A stretch of DNA of 64,000 bases from Winogradskyella pelagia (GTDB taxonomy: Bacteria; Bacteroidota; Bacteroidia; Flavobacteriales; Flavobacteriaceae): NCBI RefSeq assembly GCF_017581965.1, contig NZ_JAGEVF010000004.1:62001-126000 (forward strand), given 5' to 3'. The position numbers were made by a program, and so were the translations under genes. Position 1 is the first letter of the stretch. The number at the start of each line of letters is the position of its first letter. The notes under the pieces are model-generated. The model was not told the DNA's origin. It made no database searches and saw nothing but the letters and a program-made list of their open reading frames with translations. Shown one piece after another: positions 8,665 through 17,839 of the stretch.

Positions 8665-9783
8665 ATGAAATTTATAGTTTCTAGTACCTATTTATTAAAA
8701 CAGCTTCAGACGCTTGGTGGCGTTATTAACAACAGTAATACACTACCAATTCTTGACAATTTTCTGTTTGAATTAAATCAATCTAAATTAACCATATCAG
8801 CTAGCGATTTAGAGACAACCATGTCCTCAACAATTGATGTCGAAAGTGATTCTGAAGGTAGTATTGCATTACCTGCAAGATTGTTATTAGATACGCTGAA
8901 AACCTTTCCGGAACAACCATTGACGTTTGTAGCAGAGGACAACCATACGGTTGAAATAAGCTCAAACCACGGTAAATATGCATTGGCTTATGCAGATGGT
9001 GCTGAATTTCCTAATGCTGTATCAATAGAGGATGCTAGTACCACGACTATTATGGGTGATATCTTAGCAAATGCTATAAGTAAAACTATTTTTGCTGCAG
9101 GAAATGATGACTTAAGACCTGTAATGAGTGGTGTGTTTTTTCAGTTCTCACAAGATAACTTAACTTTTGTAGCAACAGATGCTCACAAACTAGTAAAATA
9201 CACGAGAAACGATGTTAGCGCCACAGTATCCGCTGAGTTTATTATGCCAAAAAAACCGCTTAATTTATTAAAGGGGATATTAGCTGGGAATGAAGACGAT
9301 GTGTTAGTAGAATACAATGAATCTAATGCAAAGTTTACATTCGATAATTCTGTGCTGATTTGCCGTTTAATCGATGGTAAATATCCAAATTACGAAGCCG
9401 TAATTCCAAAAGAAAATCCAAATAAACTGGTAATTGATAGAACACAATTTTTAAATTCTGTAAGACGTGTTAGTATATTTTCTAATAAAACCACCCATCA
9501 AATCAGACTTAAGATTGCAGGTGCAGAATTGAATATTTCGGCAGAAGATATAGATTACAGTAATAAAGCGGAGGAGCGTTTGTCTTGTGATTACCAAGGA
9601 GACGATATGCAAATAGGATTCAATTCGCGTTTTCTTACGGAAATGATAAATAACTTGAATTCAGACAATGTGCAATTAGAGATGAGTCTCCCCAATAGGG
9701 CAGGTATTTTAACACCAATTGATGGATTAGATGAAGGTGAGCATATTACTATGCTGGTTATGCCCGTAATGCTCAACAATTAA
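8665..9783 (+). CDS. dnaN: DNA polymerase III beta subunit (sliding clamp)
   Basis: The 372-residue protein shows the three-domain clamp pattern: MKFIVSSTYLLKQLQTLGGVI at the start, TISASDLETTMSS near residue 55, LRPVMSGVFFQ and FVATDAHKLVKY near 150-170, and DGKYPNYEAVIP near 240. It ends with LVMPVMLNN, the usual MPM-type C-terminus. DnaN encircles DNA as a dimer and tethers polymerase III. It is full length and followed by a strong terminator. In this genome it is next to gld genes rather than dnaA within the visible window. Confidence 0.97.
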   Translation: MKFIVSSTYLLKQLQTLGGVINNSNTLPILDNFLFELNQSKLTISASDLETTMSSTIDVESDSEGSIALPARLLLDTLKTFPEQPLTFVAEDNHTVEISSNHGKYALAYADGAEFPNAVSIEDASTTTIMGDILANAISKTIFAAGNDDLRPVMSGVFFQFSQDNLTFVATDAHKLVKYTRNDVSATVSAEFIMPKKPLNLLKGILAGNEDDVLVEYNESNAKFTFDNSVLICRLIDGKYPNYEAVIPKENPNKLVIDRTQFLNSVRRVSIFSNKTTHQIRLKIAGAELNISAEDIDYSNKAEERLSCDYQGDDMQIGFNSRFLTEMINNLNSDNVQLEMSLPNRAGILTPIDGLDEGEHITMLVMPVMLNN

Positions 9784-9811
9784 TAATCTTATTTTTGAAT
9801 TTAATGATATT

Positions 9812-9840
9812 AAAAAGGCTCGCTAATTGCGAGCCTTTTT
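9812..9840. terminator. Bidirectional intrinsic terminator after dnaN
   Basis: A perfect 12-bp stem (AAAAAGGCTCGC with GCGAGCCTTTTT) flanks a 5-base loop. T-runs are present in both directions, which fits the convergent gene at 9913-10275. Confidence 0.9.
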
Positions 9841-9912
9841 ACATTATCTCTTGAGATATTGAAAAGATGCTTCGAGCTTGCTCTAAGCATAAGAATTCAA
9901 TACTAAACATAA

Positions 9913-10275
9913 CTAACTAACAAAATTAAGAGATAAAGGATAGCTAGGTAATTCTCCATTACTAGCTTTTATAGCATTTACAATTGGCATAACAAAAGCT
10001 ATAATGCCAATTAGAATTAAAGTTAATATACCCAATCCAAAAACAAAGATTAACGGAATACTTATAATTGAATAGATTAAAACACTCAATTGAAAATTTA
10101 GAATAGACTTACCGTGCAAGTCCATACCTTCAACATTGTCTTTTTGTGTTGCCCAAATCACTAAAGGAACTATGAGTCCTCCAAAACCAGTAACATAGGT
10201 TAAAAGCTGAGCTAAATGCGTAATAACAATTAGTTGATTGTCTGTACGCTTCATTGTATGATAATTAGATTCCAT
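9913..10275 (-). CDS. DUF4870 (Tic20-like) small membrane protein
   Basis: The 120-residue protein has three to four hydrophobic segments and the DUF4870 pattern: LAQLLTYVTGFGGLIVPLVIW near residues 21-41, then HGKSILNFQLSV, then a long glycine-rich hydrophobic stretch, then a short PYPLSL-like tail. The role of this widespread family is unknown. A second Met at residue 8 (MKRTDNQ) is an alternative start. It converges on dnaN and shares its bidirectional terminator. Confidence 0.85.
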   Translation of the reverse strand: MESNYHTMKRTDNQLIVITHLAQLLTYVTGFGGLIVPLVIWATQKDNVEGMDLHGKSILNFQLSVLIYSIISIPLIFVFGLGILTLILIGIIAFVMPIVNAIKASNGELPSYPLSLNFVS

Positions 10276-10321
10276 TTATAATAGTATTACATATATATGA
10301 CGTGTATCACATCAAAATGTT

Positions 10322-10350
10322 ACAAAAAAGAGCACAAATCTTGTGCTCTT
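10322..10350 (-). terminator. Intrinsic terminator
   Basis: A perfect 10-bp stem (AAGAGCACAA with TTGTGCTCTT) has a 3-base loop and is followed on the minus strand by TTTTTTG. It lies just after the small gene ending at 10373. Confidence 0.85.
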
Positions 10351-10372
10351 AAAAACAATTGAAATAGTTAGT

Positions 10373-10513
10373 CTAGCTGTCCTCTTTTCCTTTGCCGCTA
10401 AGCATAAAGTTAATTAAGACCCCTATAAGTATAACAACAACTAGAGCAAAAACACCAATCATAATAACACCGTTGCTCCAGTCGTATAAAAGAGCTGTTA
10501 ATAAATTTATCAT
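10373..10513 (-). CDS. Small single-pass membrane protein (46 aa)
   Basis: The minus-strand frame starts ATG at 10513 and encodes 46 residues: a short amphipathic start (MINLLTALLYDWSNGV), one strong hydrophobic segment (about 17-37, rich in Ile/Val/Leu) and a charged tail (SGKGKEDS). It lies immediately before a well-formed terminator on the same strand, which supports a real transcript. No homologous family is recognised. Confidence 0.6.
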   Translation of the reverse strand: MINLLTALLYDWSNGVIMIGVFALVVVILIGVLINFMLSGKGKEDS

Positions 10514-10599
10514 AGTAAATTATTTTATCGGCTATAAAATTACCAGATGCTTTCTAAAATAAATATGATAAATGTCAATTTAGAAAGAAATTTTAAACA

Positions 10600-12687
10600 T
10601 TAATTAAATGGTACAACCTCTAAAAATATATCAGCTGTATTATTTATGTTCTGTTCTAAATCCTCTTTCTTTAGACCACTTGAAATAGAGATAATATCAC
10701 CATTATAATTTTCAAAAATAACATGTGGATATCCTATGGTTATTGAAGTAGAAACCTGCTGAGTAGTTCTATTGTATACAATAGCCTCCTTTATATGATT
10801 ACTTTCTGTAGTTACTTGCCAATCTGGATCATTATTAGTACCAAAAATTCTATTGCCGTCAATACTCAATCCAGAAGAAAAGAATGGCTCTCCAAAAGAT
10901 TCTAACAAAGAAAACGTCTGTGTTGAATATAAGCGATTTTCTAAATAGTTGATTATAAAGTCACCTGAGGCGCTATATTCGGTTTTGTGATTCCACCCGT
11001 CTAAAATAGGAATTGGCACAATTGCTTCAAAAACCAAGGAACCGTCAGTCTCAAGGTTATACACGTAGCTATTGTTTTCGTTATTGTGTCCTACAAGAAG
11101 TTTATCATTGTTAAGAGAAAACACCTGATAATAATAATTACCCTGATGATTTGGGAAATGTGGTTGAACATCGATTAAATCGAAGTTCATATTATCTCTA
11201 GTGAAGGTATATACATCGTCATTATCAACGAGAATCCAATAGCCATTATCCGAGAATGTAAAATCGTTGATACTTATAAAACCTGCACCTGCTGAAGGAT
11301 TCAAAGTATATTTATACTCTAGTGTAACGGCATTATAAACAAATAATTCATTAGCCTGTTCAAAAATCAATTCCTTACCAAATCCAGAATCTATAAGCTT
11401 CATTGGTACTGCAGTTGAAGATTGTGGTTCTAAATTGGCAACGGCTTCCGTTTGTTTGGTTAAATAATTATACCTATGAATATTTTTTGAAAAGCCAGAC
11501 CCACTTTCTCGTCCATAGAAATAAACAACCGGTTCCTCATAATCAACAGCAATAAAATCGATATCCTGAAAACCTATAATCTCATCTCGCATAAAAGGTA
11601 CCTGCCAGTAGGTTGTTACATTTGCAACGCCTGTTGGAGATTTATTGCCAAAAATATTATGAACATATAATATGTAATATGGATTTTCCAAATAAGGAGG
11701 GTTTTCTTCTGTAAAGGAAGTATTCTCGGGATCGTCTATACTAACAGCCGTATAAACTTGTTTACCAGAACCTGTTATGTTAGCATCATAATTTGAGTAC
11801 ACTAACTCATAGTGCGAAAAATAAGGGTCAGTACTTTGTGCCCAATTAAACTCAATACTTGTACCCACAACTTGCGGTTGCTGCAGATTAACAGCCTCAA
11901 CATAAATATTGTCTGTCCATACCGATTGCACAAAACTTTCGCCTAACAGACCTTGGTCGGTATAAACTCTTAAGTAATAACATAAATACTGCTCGGTATC
12001 AGGGTTTAAATCAGTAAACTCAGTCACTTCAATATTAGAACTCGTATAGATAAGTTGTGCATTTGCAATGGAGCAATTATCCCCAAAACTTCTATAAATC
12101 TCATAGCGGTCAAACTGATTGAAACCATTATAAGGTTGCCATGTGAAACTAATAAGGTTTTCGAAGGCTTCATCTTGATTGCGAATAAAAGTTGGTGTTA
12201 CCGTATCAATTTCTATGGGTATATAGCGCTGAAGATAAAAGGTAACAATATCCAATACACCATCATCATCGATATCTAATCTTCCCTTAAAAGAAAACTG
12301 GTCATTACTGAAACTTGTAACCACTAAGTCCTCAGATTGCTGAAACTGATTAGAAAGTGTGATAACACCATTGTTAAGCTCCCAACTTAGCGTATTGACC
12401 TCGTAACTGCAATCGCTTCCTAGGAAGAGATATTCCGTATAGACGGCGTTTTCTGAAAAGACTAAAAAATCCCTTCCACAGTCAGAGTAGTTAATCGGAA
12501 CATCAAATATGTCATTCTCATATTCTATATTAAAAATAGCCCATGTCCCAAGCAAATCATTTTGCGTAACACTTGTTAAGGCTCCGTTATAAAAAGCAAG
12601 TGTTCCATTTGAATTGTCATCATCCTTGTCACAGGAAAAAACAAATACTAAAAGTAAAAACCCAAGTACAAAACTAACTTTAGACAT
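10600..12687 (-). CDS. Large lipoprotein with lipocalin-like and fibronectin III-like regions
   Basis: The 695-residue protein has a lipoprotein signal peptide ending in FVFSC (lipidated Cys at residue 19), followed by acidic CDKDDDNSNG. Residues 40-155 look like a lipocalin-type domain (LLGTWAIFNIEY start, DIDDDGVLDIV near the end). Two fibronectin III-like units follow (about 160-360: FTWQPYNGFNQFDRYEIYRS, then IEFNWAQSTDPYFSHYELVY). The remaining 330 residues are strand-rich and may form a beta-propeller-like fold. It is likely a surface or periplasmic lipoprotein of unknown ligand. It stands alone, with its start facing the MscS gene. Confidence 0.75.
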   Translation of the reverse strand: MSKVSFVLGFLLLVFVFSCDKDDDNSNGTLAFYNGALTSVTQNDLLGTWAIFNIEYENDIFDVPINYSDCGRDFLVFSENAVYTEYLFLGSDCSYEVNTLSWELNNGVITLSNQFQQSEDLVVTSFSNDQFSFKGRLDIDDDGVLDIVTFYLQRYIPIEIDTVTPTFIRNQDEAFENLISFTWQPYNGFNQFDRYEIYRSFGDNCSIANAQLIYTSSNIEVTEFTDLNPDTEQYLCYYLRVYTDQGLLGESFVQSVWTDNIYVEAVNLQQPQVVGTSIEFNWAQSTDPYFSHYELVYSNYDANITGSGKQVYTAVSIDDPENTSFTEENPPYLENPYYILYVHNIFGNKSPTGVANVTTYWQVPFMRDEIIGFQDIDFIAVDYEEPVVYFYGRESGSGFSKNIHRYNYLTKQTEAVANLEPQSSTAVPMKLIDSGFGKELIFEQANELFVYNAVTLEYKYTLNPSAGAGFISINDFTFSDNGYWILVDNDDVYTFTRDNMNFDLIDVQPHFPNHQGNYYYQVFSLNNDKLLVGHNNENNSYVYNLETDGSLVFEAIVPIPILDGWNHKTEYSASGDFIINYLENRLYSTQTFSLLESFGEPFFSSGLSIDGNRIFGTNNDPDWQVTTESNHIKEAIVYNRTTQQVSTSITIGYPHVIFENYNGDIISISSGLKKEDLEQNINNTADIFLEVVPFN

Positions 12688-12897
12688 AGCAATTAATTTA
12701 GCTATGATAAATATAAAAATACCTGAGAAATATCTGCAGTATAATCGTACAGTATATTTCTAATACAATTTTATAAAATGTCTTATGAAAGCTATGCTGT
12801 CAAATCTTTAAACCTTAATTTACATCATCAAATTTTCGGCTGTTTTTCATATCTTTAAGATTATAATTTAATTTTTAATAAAAAGTATTATACCCTA

Positions 12898-14655
12898 ATG
12901 AATACTAGAATTCTTCTATTAATCCTAATTGTCTTTGTTTGCCCTTTTCAAAAATCAAATGCTGATCAACTTCTTCAGAAGTCCCAAAATGATACTATCC
13001 AAGCTGAATCAAATAAGAGTAGTCTAGATCCTATAGGTCGCTCAAATCCCAGAGGTACAGTGGATGGTTTTCTTAGGGCTTTAGCCAATGAGAATTTTTT
13101 AAGAGCGGCTGAGTATATTGATTTCTCGCAAACTAACATTGGTGTTATTGACTCCTCTTCTATAGGGACAATAGAAGATATTGAAATCGTATTTAATAAA
13201 TACGGAAGCATTTTGCCGGTTAGTATCATAAATAATTCGACCGACGGTGACATTAATGACGGTTTAGACGTCAATATTGAAAATGTTGGAACTTTAGATA
13301 TTGACAAGAAAAAAATAGCCATAAACCTTGAGAGAATCAAAGTAAAAAGTGAGGCCCCTATTTGGTTGATCTCTGGAGAAACAACCAAAGCCCTTTTAAA
13401 CTATATAGATTCTACTGAATTCTCTAGCTTGGAAAGTCCAATCCCAGACGAACTTTTGCAGGGCAAATGGAAAGGAGCCCCATTATTTGATTGGATAGCT
13501 ATAATAGTCCTGGCTTTTGCTTCATATATGGCAGCATGGCTTATTACCACACTCATAAAACTAATTGTACGTTCCCTTTGGCGTGGTTACAGTCAAAGTA
13601 GGTACAGTAAATTTCTAAGAACGCTTTTAATACCATTACGCTTAATTATAGCAGTAGCAATTGTATTAAATATAAGCCGTATTGTAGGACTATCGATTGT
13701 GGTAAGACAAGCATTTAGCTATGTGAACCTAATAGCCTTGTGGACAGCTTTATTCATTTTTATTTGGCTTTTGATTGATACCATATCATCAATTGGTGAA
13801 GACCGGCTGCGGGAGCGTGAAATATTTGGTGGCCTATCTGCAGTTTCCTTCCTTAAAAACAGTGCTAAATTTGCGCTTGTCGTTATTGCTATATTAATTG
13901 TTTTTGAAACCTTAGGGTTTAATGTTACGGCAGGTATTGCGGCATTAGGAGTTGGTGGTATTGCCTTGGCTTTAGGTGCTCAAAAAACAGTTGAAAATAT
14001 TGTTGGCGGCTTATCTGTTGTTTTTGATCAACCGGTAAGTGTTGGCGACTTCTGTAAATTTGGTGATACGGTTGGCACAGTTGAAAAAATTGGTATGCGT
14101 TCTACCAGAATTAGAACCTTAGGCCGCACTTTAGTAACCATACCAAATGCGGATTTTTCCTCCCAACTCATAGAAAATTACGCTGAAAGAGATATGTTTT
14201 TGTTCCTGACAACATTAGGGTTGCGCTATGAAACCTCCTCTGATCAAATGCGGTATATTTTAGTGGAATTGAGAAAAATACTTTACGCACATCCAAAAGT
14301 AGATCCAGAGCCCGCACGTGTGCGCTTTTTAGGCTATGGAAGCGACTCCTTAAAGGTTGAAATTTTTGCTTATATACGTGTGGCAGATTGGAATGAATAT
14401 CTTGGTGTACAAGAAGATATCAATCTAAGAATCGCAAAGGTCATTGAAGATAGTGGTAGTGGATTCGCGTTCCCATCACAAACTGTCTATATCTCGCAAG
14501 ACCAAGGTTTGTCAGAAACTAAAAAGGCAGAAGCCGAAGCCAAAGTTAAAGAATGGATTGATAACAATGCGTTACAAATACCAAGTTTTGATAGCCAAAC
14601 TATTGAATCGCTGAAAAATACTTTGAAATACCCTCCCAATGAAGGTAATACCTAA
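12898..14655 (+). CDS. MscS-family mechanosensitive channel with signal peptide and periplasmic domain
   Basis: The 585-residue protein starts with a signal peptide (about 1-22) and a periplasmic region of about 170 residues that includes an NTF2/DUF4878-like start (RGTVDGFLRALANENFLRAAEYID). It then has four to five membrane segments between about 195 and 345. The pore helix and beta-domain are canonical: GIAALGVGGIALALGAQKTVENI (near 350-372) and VGDFCKFGDTVGTVEKIGMRSTRI. These channels release solutes on hypo-osmotic shock. It is tail-to-tail with a second, shorter MscS gene. Confidence 0.92.
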   Translation: MNTRILLLILIVFVCPFQKSNADQLLQKSQNDTIQAESNKSSLDPIGRSNPRGTVDGFLRALANENFLRAAEYIDFSQTNIGVIDSSSIGTIEDIEIVFNKYGSILPVSIINNSTDGDINDGLDVNIENVGTLDIDKKKIAINLERIKVKSEAPIWLISGETTKALLNYIDSTEFSSLESPIPDELLQGKWKGAPLFDWIAIIVLAFASYMAAWLITTLIKLIVRSLWRGYSQSRYSKFLRTLLIPLRLIIAVAIVLNISRIVGLSIVVRQAFSYVNLIALWTALFIFIWLLIDTISSIGEDRLREREIFGGLSAVSFLKNSAKFALVVIAILIVFETLGFNVTAGIAALGVGGIALALGAQKTVENIVGGLSVVFDQPVSVGDFCKFGDTVGTVEKIGMRSTRIRTLGRTLVTIPNADFSSQLIENYAERDMFLFLTTLGLRYETSSDQMRYILVELRKILYAHPKVDPEPARVRFLGYGSDSLKVEIFAYIRVADWNEYLGVQEDINLRIAKVIEDSGSGFAFPSQTVYISQDQGLSETKKAEAEAKVKEWIDNNALQIPSFDSQTIESLKNTLKYPPNEGNT

Positions 14656-14674
14656 TACATGATTAAATTGTAAT

Positions 14675-15556
14675 CTAAGTTTGCTTTGGAAAAGCCGTAA
14701 TTTCAAACGCTGCTGAAGCCACTTCCATTCTACCATTAGAGTTACGAACGGCAAGTAGTACTTTTTCGTATATCTTATCTTTTGTCGAGCCTCTCATTTT
14801 ATAATCTACAACATAACGCAGCGTAAATGTAATCCAATTCTCATCAAACTTCATTAAAACAAATGGATCTACCCTAGCATCCTCTACCATATACTTCTCA
14901 GTCATTTTAAGCCAATAATCCTTAGCTTCTTGAGCAAAATCACCTTGTACATCCATTAAAATTTCTAGGAATTTTTTCTTGGCATATTCAAAGTCCCCTC
15001 CGGTTTTTATAGGCACCTGAATCTCATCCCATAAAAAAGGAAAATCTCCTGAATAGTTATGGACAGGGGCTTTAAAAATAAAGCTATTGGCCACTTTTGT
15101 AATACGGCCATTATAACGGTCACCGTCGATCCAATCTCCTGTCTCCATCAAGGAGGTTCTTAACAGCCCAACATCAATAACGTCGCCTTTTATTCCTCCT
15201 AGTAGGACCCTATCGCCTACTTTAAAAAAATTGGACGTATGCAAAACCAGATACCCAGCAAAACTGGCTATTACCTCTTGAAATGCAAAGGCAACACCAG
15301 CACCAGCTACACCTAAAACGACATTTAGTGCGGATAATTGGTTACTAAATACAACCAAAGCTACAGTTATAGCAGCTATATAACCGATGATATTCACAAA
15401 CTTCCTTGCACGATACCTAGAGCTTGCATCAGGGATGTGCCTTGGTATAATTCGTTTTATTATTAACGAAATTAAAGTGATGACAATAATGGCTATAACA
15501 AGAGAAAAGATGCTCTTTCCTAAACCACTTTTAAAAAAATCTATAATCTGTTCCAT
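14675..15556 (-). CDS. Short MscS-family mechanosensitive channel
   Basis: The 293-residue protein has three membrane segments (about 12-32, 50-70 and 75-100), the pore helix segment VLGVAGAGVAFAFQEVIASFAGYLVL, and the beta-domain VGDRVLLGGIKGDVIDVGLLRTSLME. A C-terminal alpha/beta vestibule follows. It resembles the compact MscS type and lacks the periplasmic domain of the neighbouring channel. Its stop is 19 bp from the stop of that convergent gene. Upstream, 22 bp away, lies a lipoprotein gene on the same strand, so these may form one transcript. Confidence 0.9.
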   Translation of the reverse strand: MEQIIDFFKSGLGKSIFSLVIAIIVITLISLIIKRIIPRHIPDASSRYRARKFVNIIGYIAAITVALVVFSNQLSALNVVLGVAGAGVAFAFQEVIASFAGYLVLHTSNFFKVGDRVLLGGIKGDVIDVGLLRTSLMETGDWIDGDRYNGRITKVANSFIFKAPVHNYSGDFPFLWDEIQVPIKTGGDFEYAKKKFLEILMDVQGDFAQEAKDYWLKMTEKYMVEDARVDPFVLMKFDENWITFTLRYVVDYKMRGSTKDKIYEKVLLAVRNSNGRMEVASAAFEITAFPKQT

Positions 15557-15578
15557 AGGTGTTTATGTAGCCAACTAC

Positions 15579-16595
15579 TTAATCGGTCTTGATAAAGGCC
15601 AGTATCTCTTTGCCGTCCTCATCATCAAAAATTAAAAATTGTTTATCAAATCTGTAACTGCCAATCTTGGTAAGGGCTTCATTAAAGCGATTTGGTACTT
15701 CCATATCGTCACACATTTTACGAGTAGATCCTATGCCACCAACAGCTATTTCACTTTCCGTAAGGCTTGTCAATGTACCAAAATAGTCGTTACAGCCGTC
15801 ATTGCCATATATCTTCATTTCTGTGGTGTTTACTTCTAACCGAGGAAGGGACACCATTCTATTTAGAGGATATCCTCCAATACGAGCGACAGTCCAAATA
15901 TCGTGAATCCGAGTTTTATGAGATGTTTTTGCCATTTTCCTATAAACTAACTTGGGTAATTTATCTTCACCATGTAAGGTCAGTGTCTCATTTTCTACGT
16001 TAAAATTTGTACACTCCTGTAAAATATTAAGATACTTGTCCTCCAAATCTTGATACTCGCATATACGTAATGTATTTAACACCTTTCCAAGGCTTAAGGT
16101 ACTTAAACCAATGGATTCAATGGTACCATTAAACACATTGCAACCTCCATTGCCAGAAATTCGCATATCCTCAAAGTTAAATGAAAGTGATGGAGTTACA
16201 GTATCTTGATTAATTAATTCTTCTCCAATCGATTGTAGTATCCAATCACAATTTAACTCTATCCTCGTATCTGGCACTGTCTCTAATTCCTTAATAAAAG
16301 TATACTCTAGAGCAGATGCATCATCTGGAACTGTATCTTTCTTTTGCGTCACCTCTACCTCTACCTTTTTAAGGTAGCCTTCTTCAAAATTGAATCCCTC
16401 AATGGCAGAATAGAATAATTCCCATTCGGCCTGATCCAGACGTTCCGATTTGGATATAAGCAAACAATCAGATAATCCGGTGCCAACATCACAAGTAGTT
16501 TTAAATCCACTTACCCAAAAAACTTCAGTTGTAGATTTATCATTTCCACAAGACAGCATTACGAAACACAATAAAGAATAAATAATTAATTTCAT
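15579..16595 (-). CDS. Lipoprotein with DUF4377 and two META (HslJ-like) domains
   Basis: The 338-residue protein has a lipobox ending MLSC (Cys16). Residues 25-85 match the DUF4377 pattern (VFWVSGFKTTCDVGTG, then EWELFYSAIEGFNFEEGYLKKVEVEV). Two META-type units follow, near 118-220 (CDWILQSIGEE, then ISGNGGCNVFNGTIES) and 235-338 (IWTVARIGGYPLNRM, then IYGNDGCNDYFGTLTS). Each carries the GN-G/D-GCN signature. META domains occur in envelope-stress lipoproteins. The start overlaps the stop of the upstream gene by 4 bp, so the two are translationally coupled. Confidence 0.85.
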   Translation of the reverse strand: MKLIIYSLLCFVMLSCGNDKSTTEVFWVSGFKTTCDVGTGLSDCLLISKSERLDQAEWELFYSAIEGFNFEEGYLKKVEVEVTQKKDTVPDDASALEYTFIKELETVPDTRIELNCDWILQSIGEELINQDTVTPSLSFNFEDMRISGNGGCNVFNGTIESIGLSTLSLGKVLNTLRICEYQDLEDKYLNILQECTNFNVENETLTLHGEDKLPKLVYRKMAKTSHKTRIHDIWTVARIGGYPLNRMVSLPRLEVNTTEMKIYGNDGCNDYFGTLTSLTESEIAVGGIGSTRKMCDDMEVPNRFNEALTKIGSYRFDKQFLIFDDEDGKEILAFIKTD

Positions 16596-17821
16596 TTGGA
16601 TTGAGATTTAGATTTTTGTTTGCCTATGAGATACCCTAAATAGAACGGCAATCCTAAGACAACTATAAACAAAAGAATAAAATACAGGATTAAACTGCTC
16701 AAAGTATCACCTATACTATCAAAAGCCGTTTTTATGCCTTCATCTACTAAGGTATCTGCCTTCTCTGTTAAAGCAATGCGCTCACGTTTAATAATAGAAT
16801 CTAGTGCTACGCGTTCTCGCAACAACATGCTATCCACTGAGGTCAGGTCTTCCGATAAACTTTCCATTGCTGAACCAATTTCATAATTGAGCCCTTCAAA
16901 CAAAGGACTAATATTATATCTAAATTCGATAATAGCATCTTTAATGGTCTCGGGCGAATTTTCCGCTACCGTAATTAATCGCTCAAATTGGCGATCTATT
17001 TCCGCCATTTTAGCCTCAAAATCCATGGAATCAATTCCCTTTTTCTTAAGCAGCATTTCAGCCTTCCAATTAAGACGTTTACTCGAAGCGTCGGAATAAT
17101 ACCCAAACCTATTGGTGGCATCTGCAACCACTTCAGATAAAGTACCAACCGTTTGAACGGCTGTACTATCTGGTATGTCCTTAAACTTTAAATAGTCTTC
17201 ACGAATAGATTTATGCTTAAACTCTTGTTGAAGCAGGAGCGGCGTATTTTTAGCGTAGTCTTCAACAAAGGTCTTAATCTTTTGAAATTCCTTAGTGGGT
17301 AAAACGCTTGCTGCAATACGCTCTATTCCGTCTATATTTTGATTAACAGCATCTATAGCTATAGGTTTGTAAGTACCAAAAACAGGCTCTAATTTTGGAT
17401 TTTGAAAAGATTGCTTGACTTCTAAAAAATAAGACCAAGTATCCATCAAGGCGATTTTAGGCTCAGTTTGAAAACTCAGTTTCCCTAACTCTTCAGAGGT
17501 TTGAATTTTCCAATACAAAGTATTGATTTGAATATCCTTATCATCAACAGCTAATTTTGTAATACTGTCAGCAGCCAGTTCTACCCTATCCATGGCGGTC
17601 TGGGCATAATTTTGGGTCAGTAATCGTGTGTTTAGCTCCCGTGTCCCGAGAGGCTTCTGTTCGCTTTCAATTTTAACGAGTGAGCATGAAGAGATACATG
17701 AAACCAAAAGCACGAATGCAATAAGCCTCACAGTATGTTTAAATGAACTAAATAAGCGTTTACTTCTATATAGCATATGGTTGGTGTTAGGAAATAGCCT
17801 TAGCCAAAACGTTTTATTCAA
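16592..17821 (-). CDS. Coiled-coil lipoprotein with C-terminal membrane segment, unknown function
   Basis: No family is recognised. The N-terminus has a hydrophobic segment ending SCISSCSLV (lipidation plausible near residue 43-46), though the 25 residues before it are unusually long for a signal peptide; a start at M17 (MLYRSK) would shorten it. Most of the protein is predicted helical and heptad-like, including an E/R/L-rich stretch near 315-365 (LLRERVALDSIIKRERIAL). A strong membrane segment lies near 375-400, then a basic tail. It is coupled by a 4-bp overlap to the META lipoprotein, hinting at a joint envelope role. Confidence 0.7.
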   Translation of the reverse strand: MNKTFWLRLFPNTNHMLYRSKRLFSSFKHTVRLIAFVLLVSCISSCSLVKIESEQKPLGTRELNTRLLTQNYAQTAMDRVELAADSITKLAVDDKDIQINTLYWKIQTSEELGKLSFQTEPKIALMDTWSYFLEVKQSFQNPKLEPVFGTYKPIAIDAVNQNIDGIERIAASVLPTKEFQKIKTFVEDYAKNTPLLLQQEFKHKSIREDYLKFKDIPDSTAVQTVGTLSEVVADATNRFGYYSDASSKRLNWKAEMLLKKKGIDSMDFEAKMAEIDRQFERLITVAENSPETIKDAIIEFRYNISPLFEGLNYEIGSAMESLSEDLTSVDSMLLRERVALDSIIKRERIALTEKADTLVDEGIKTAFDSIGDTLSSLILYFILLFIVVLGLPFYLGYLIGKQKSKSQSK

Positions 17822-17839
17822 GTATTTTTTAAAGGTATT

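Noticed and set aside
12055-12279. Plus-strand open frame inside the 695-residue lipoprotein gene
   Set aside because: It lies wholly antisense to a gene with clear signal peptide and domains and has no protein-like pattern.
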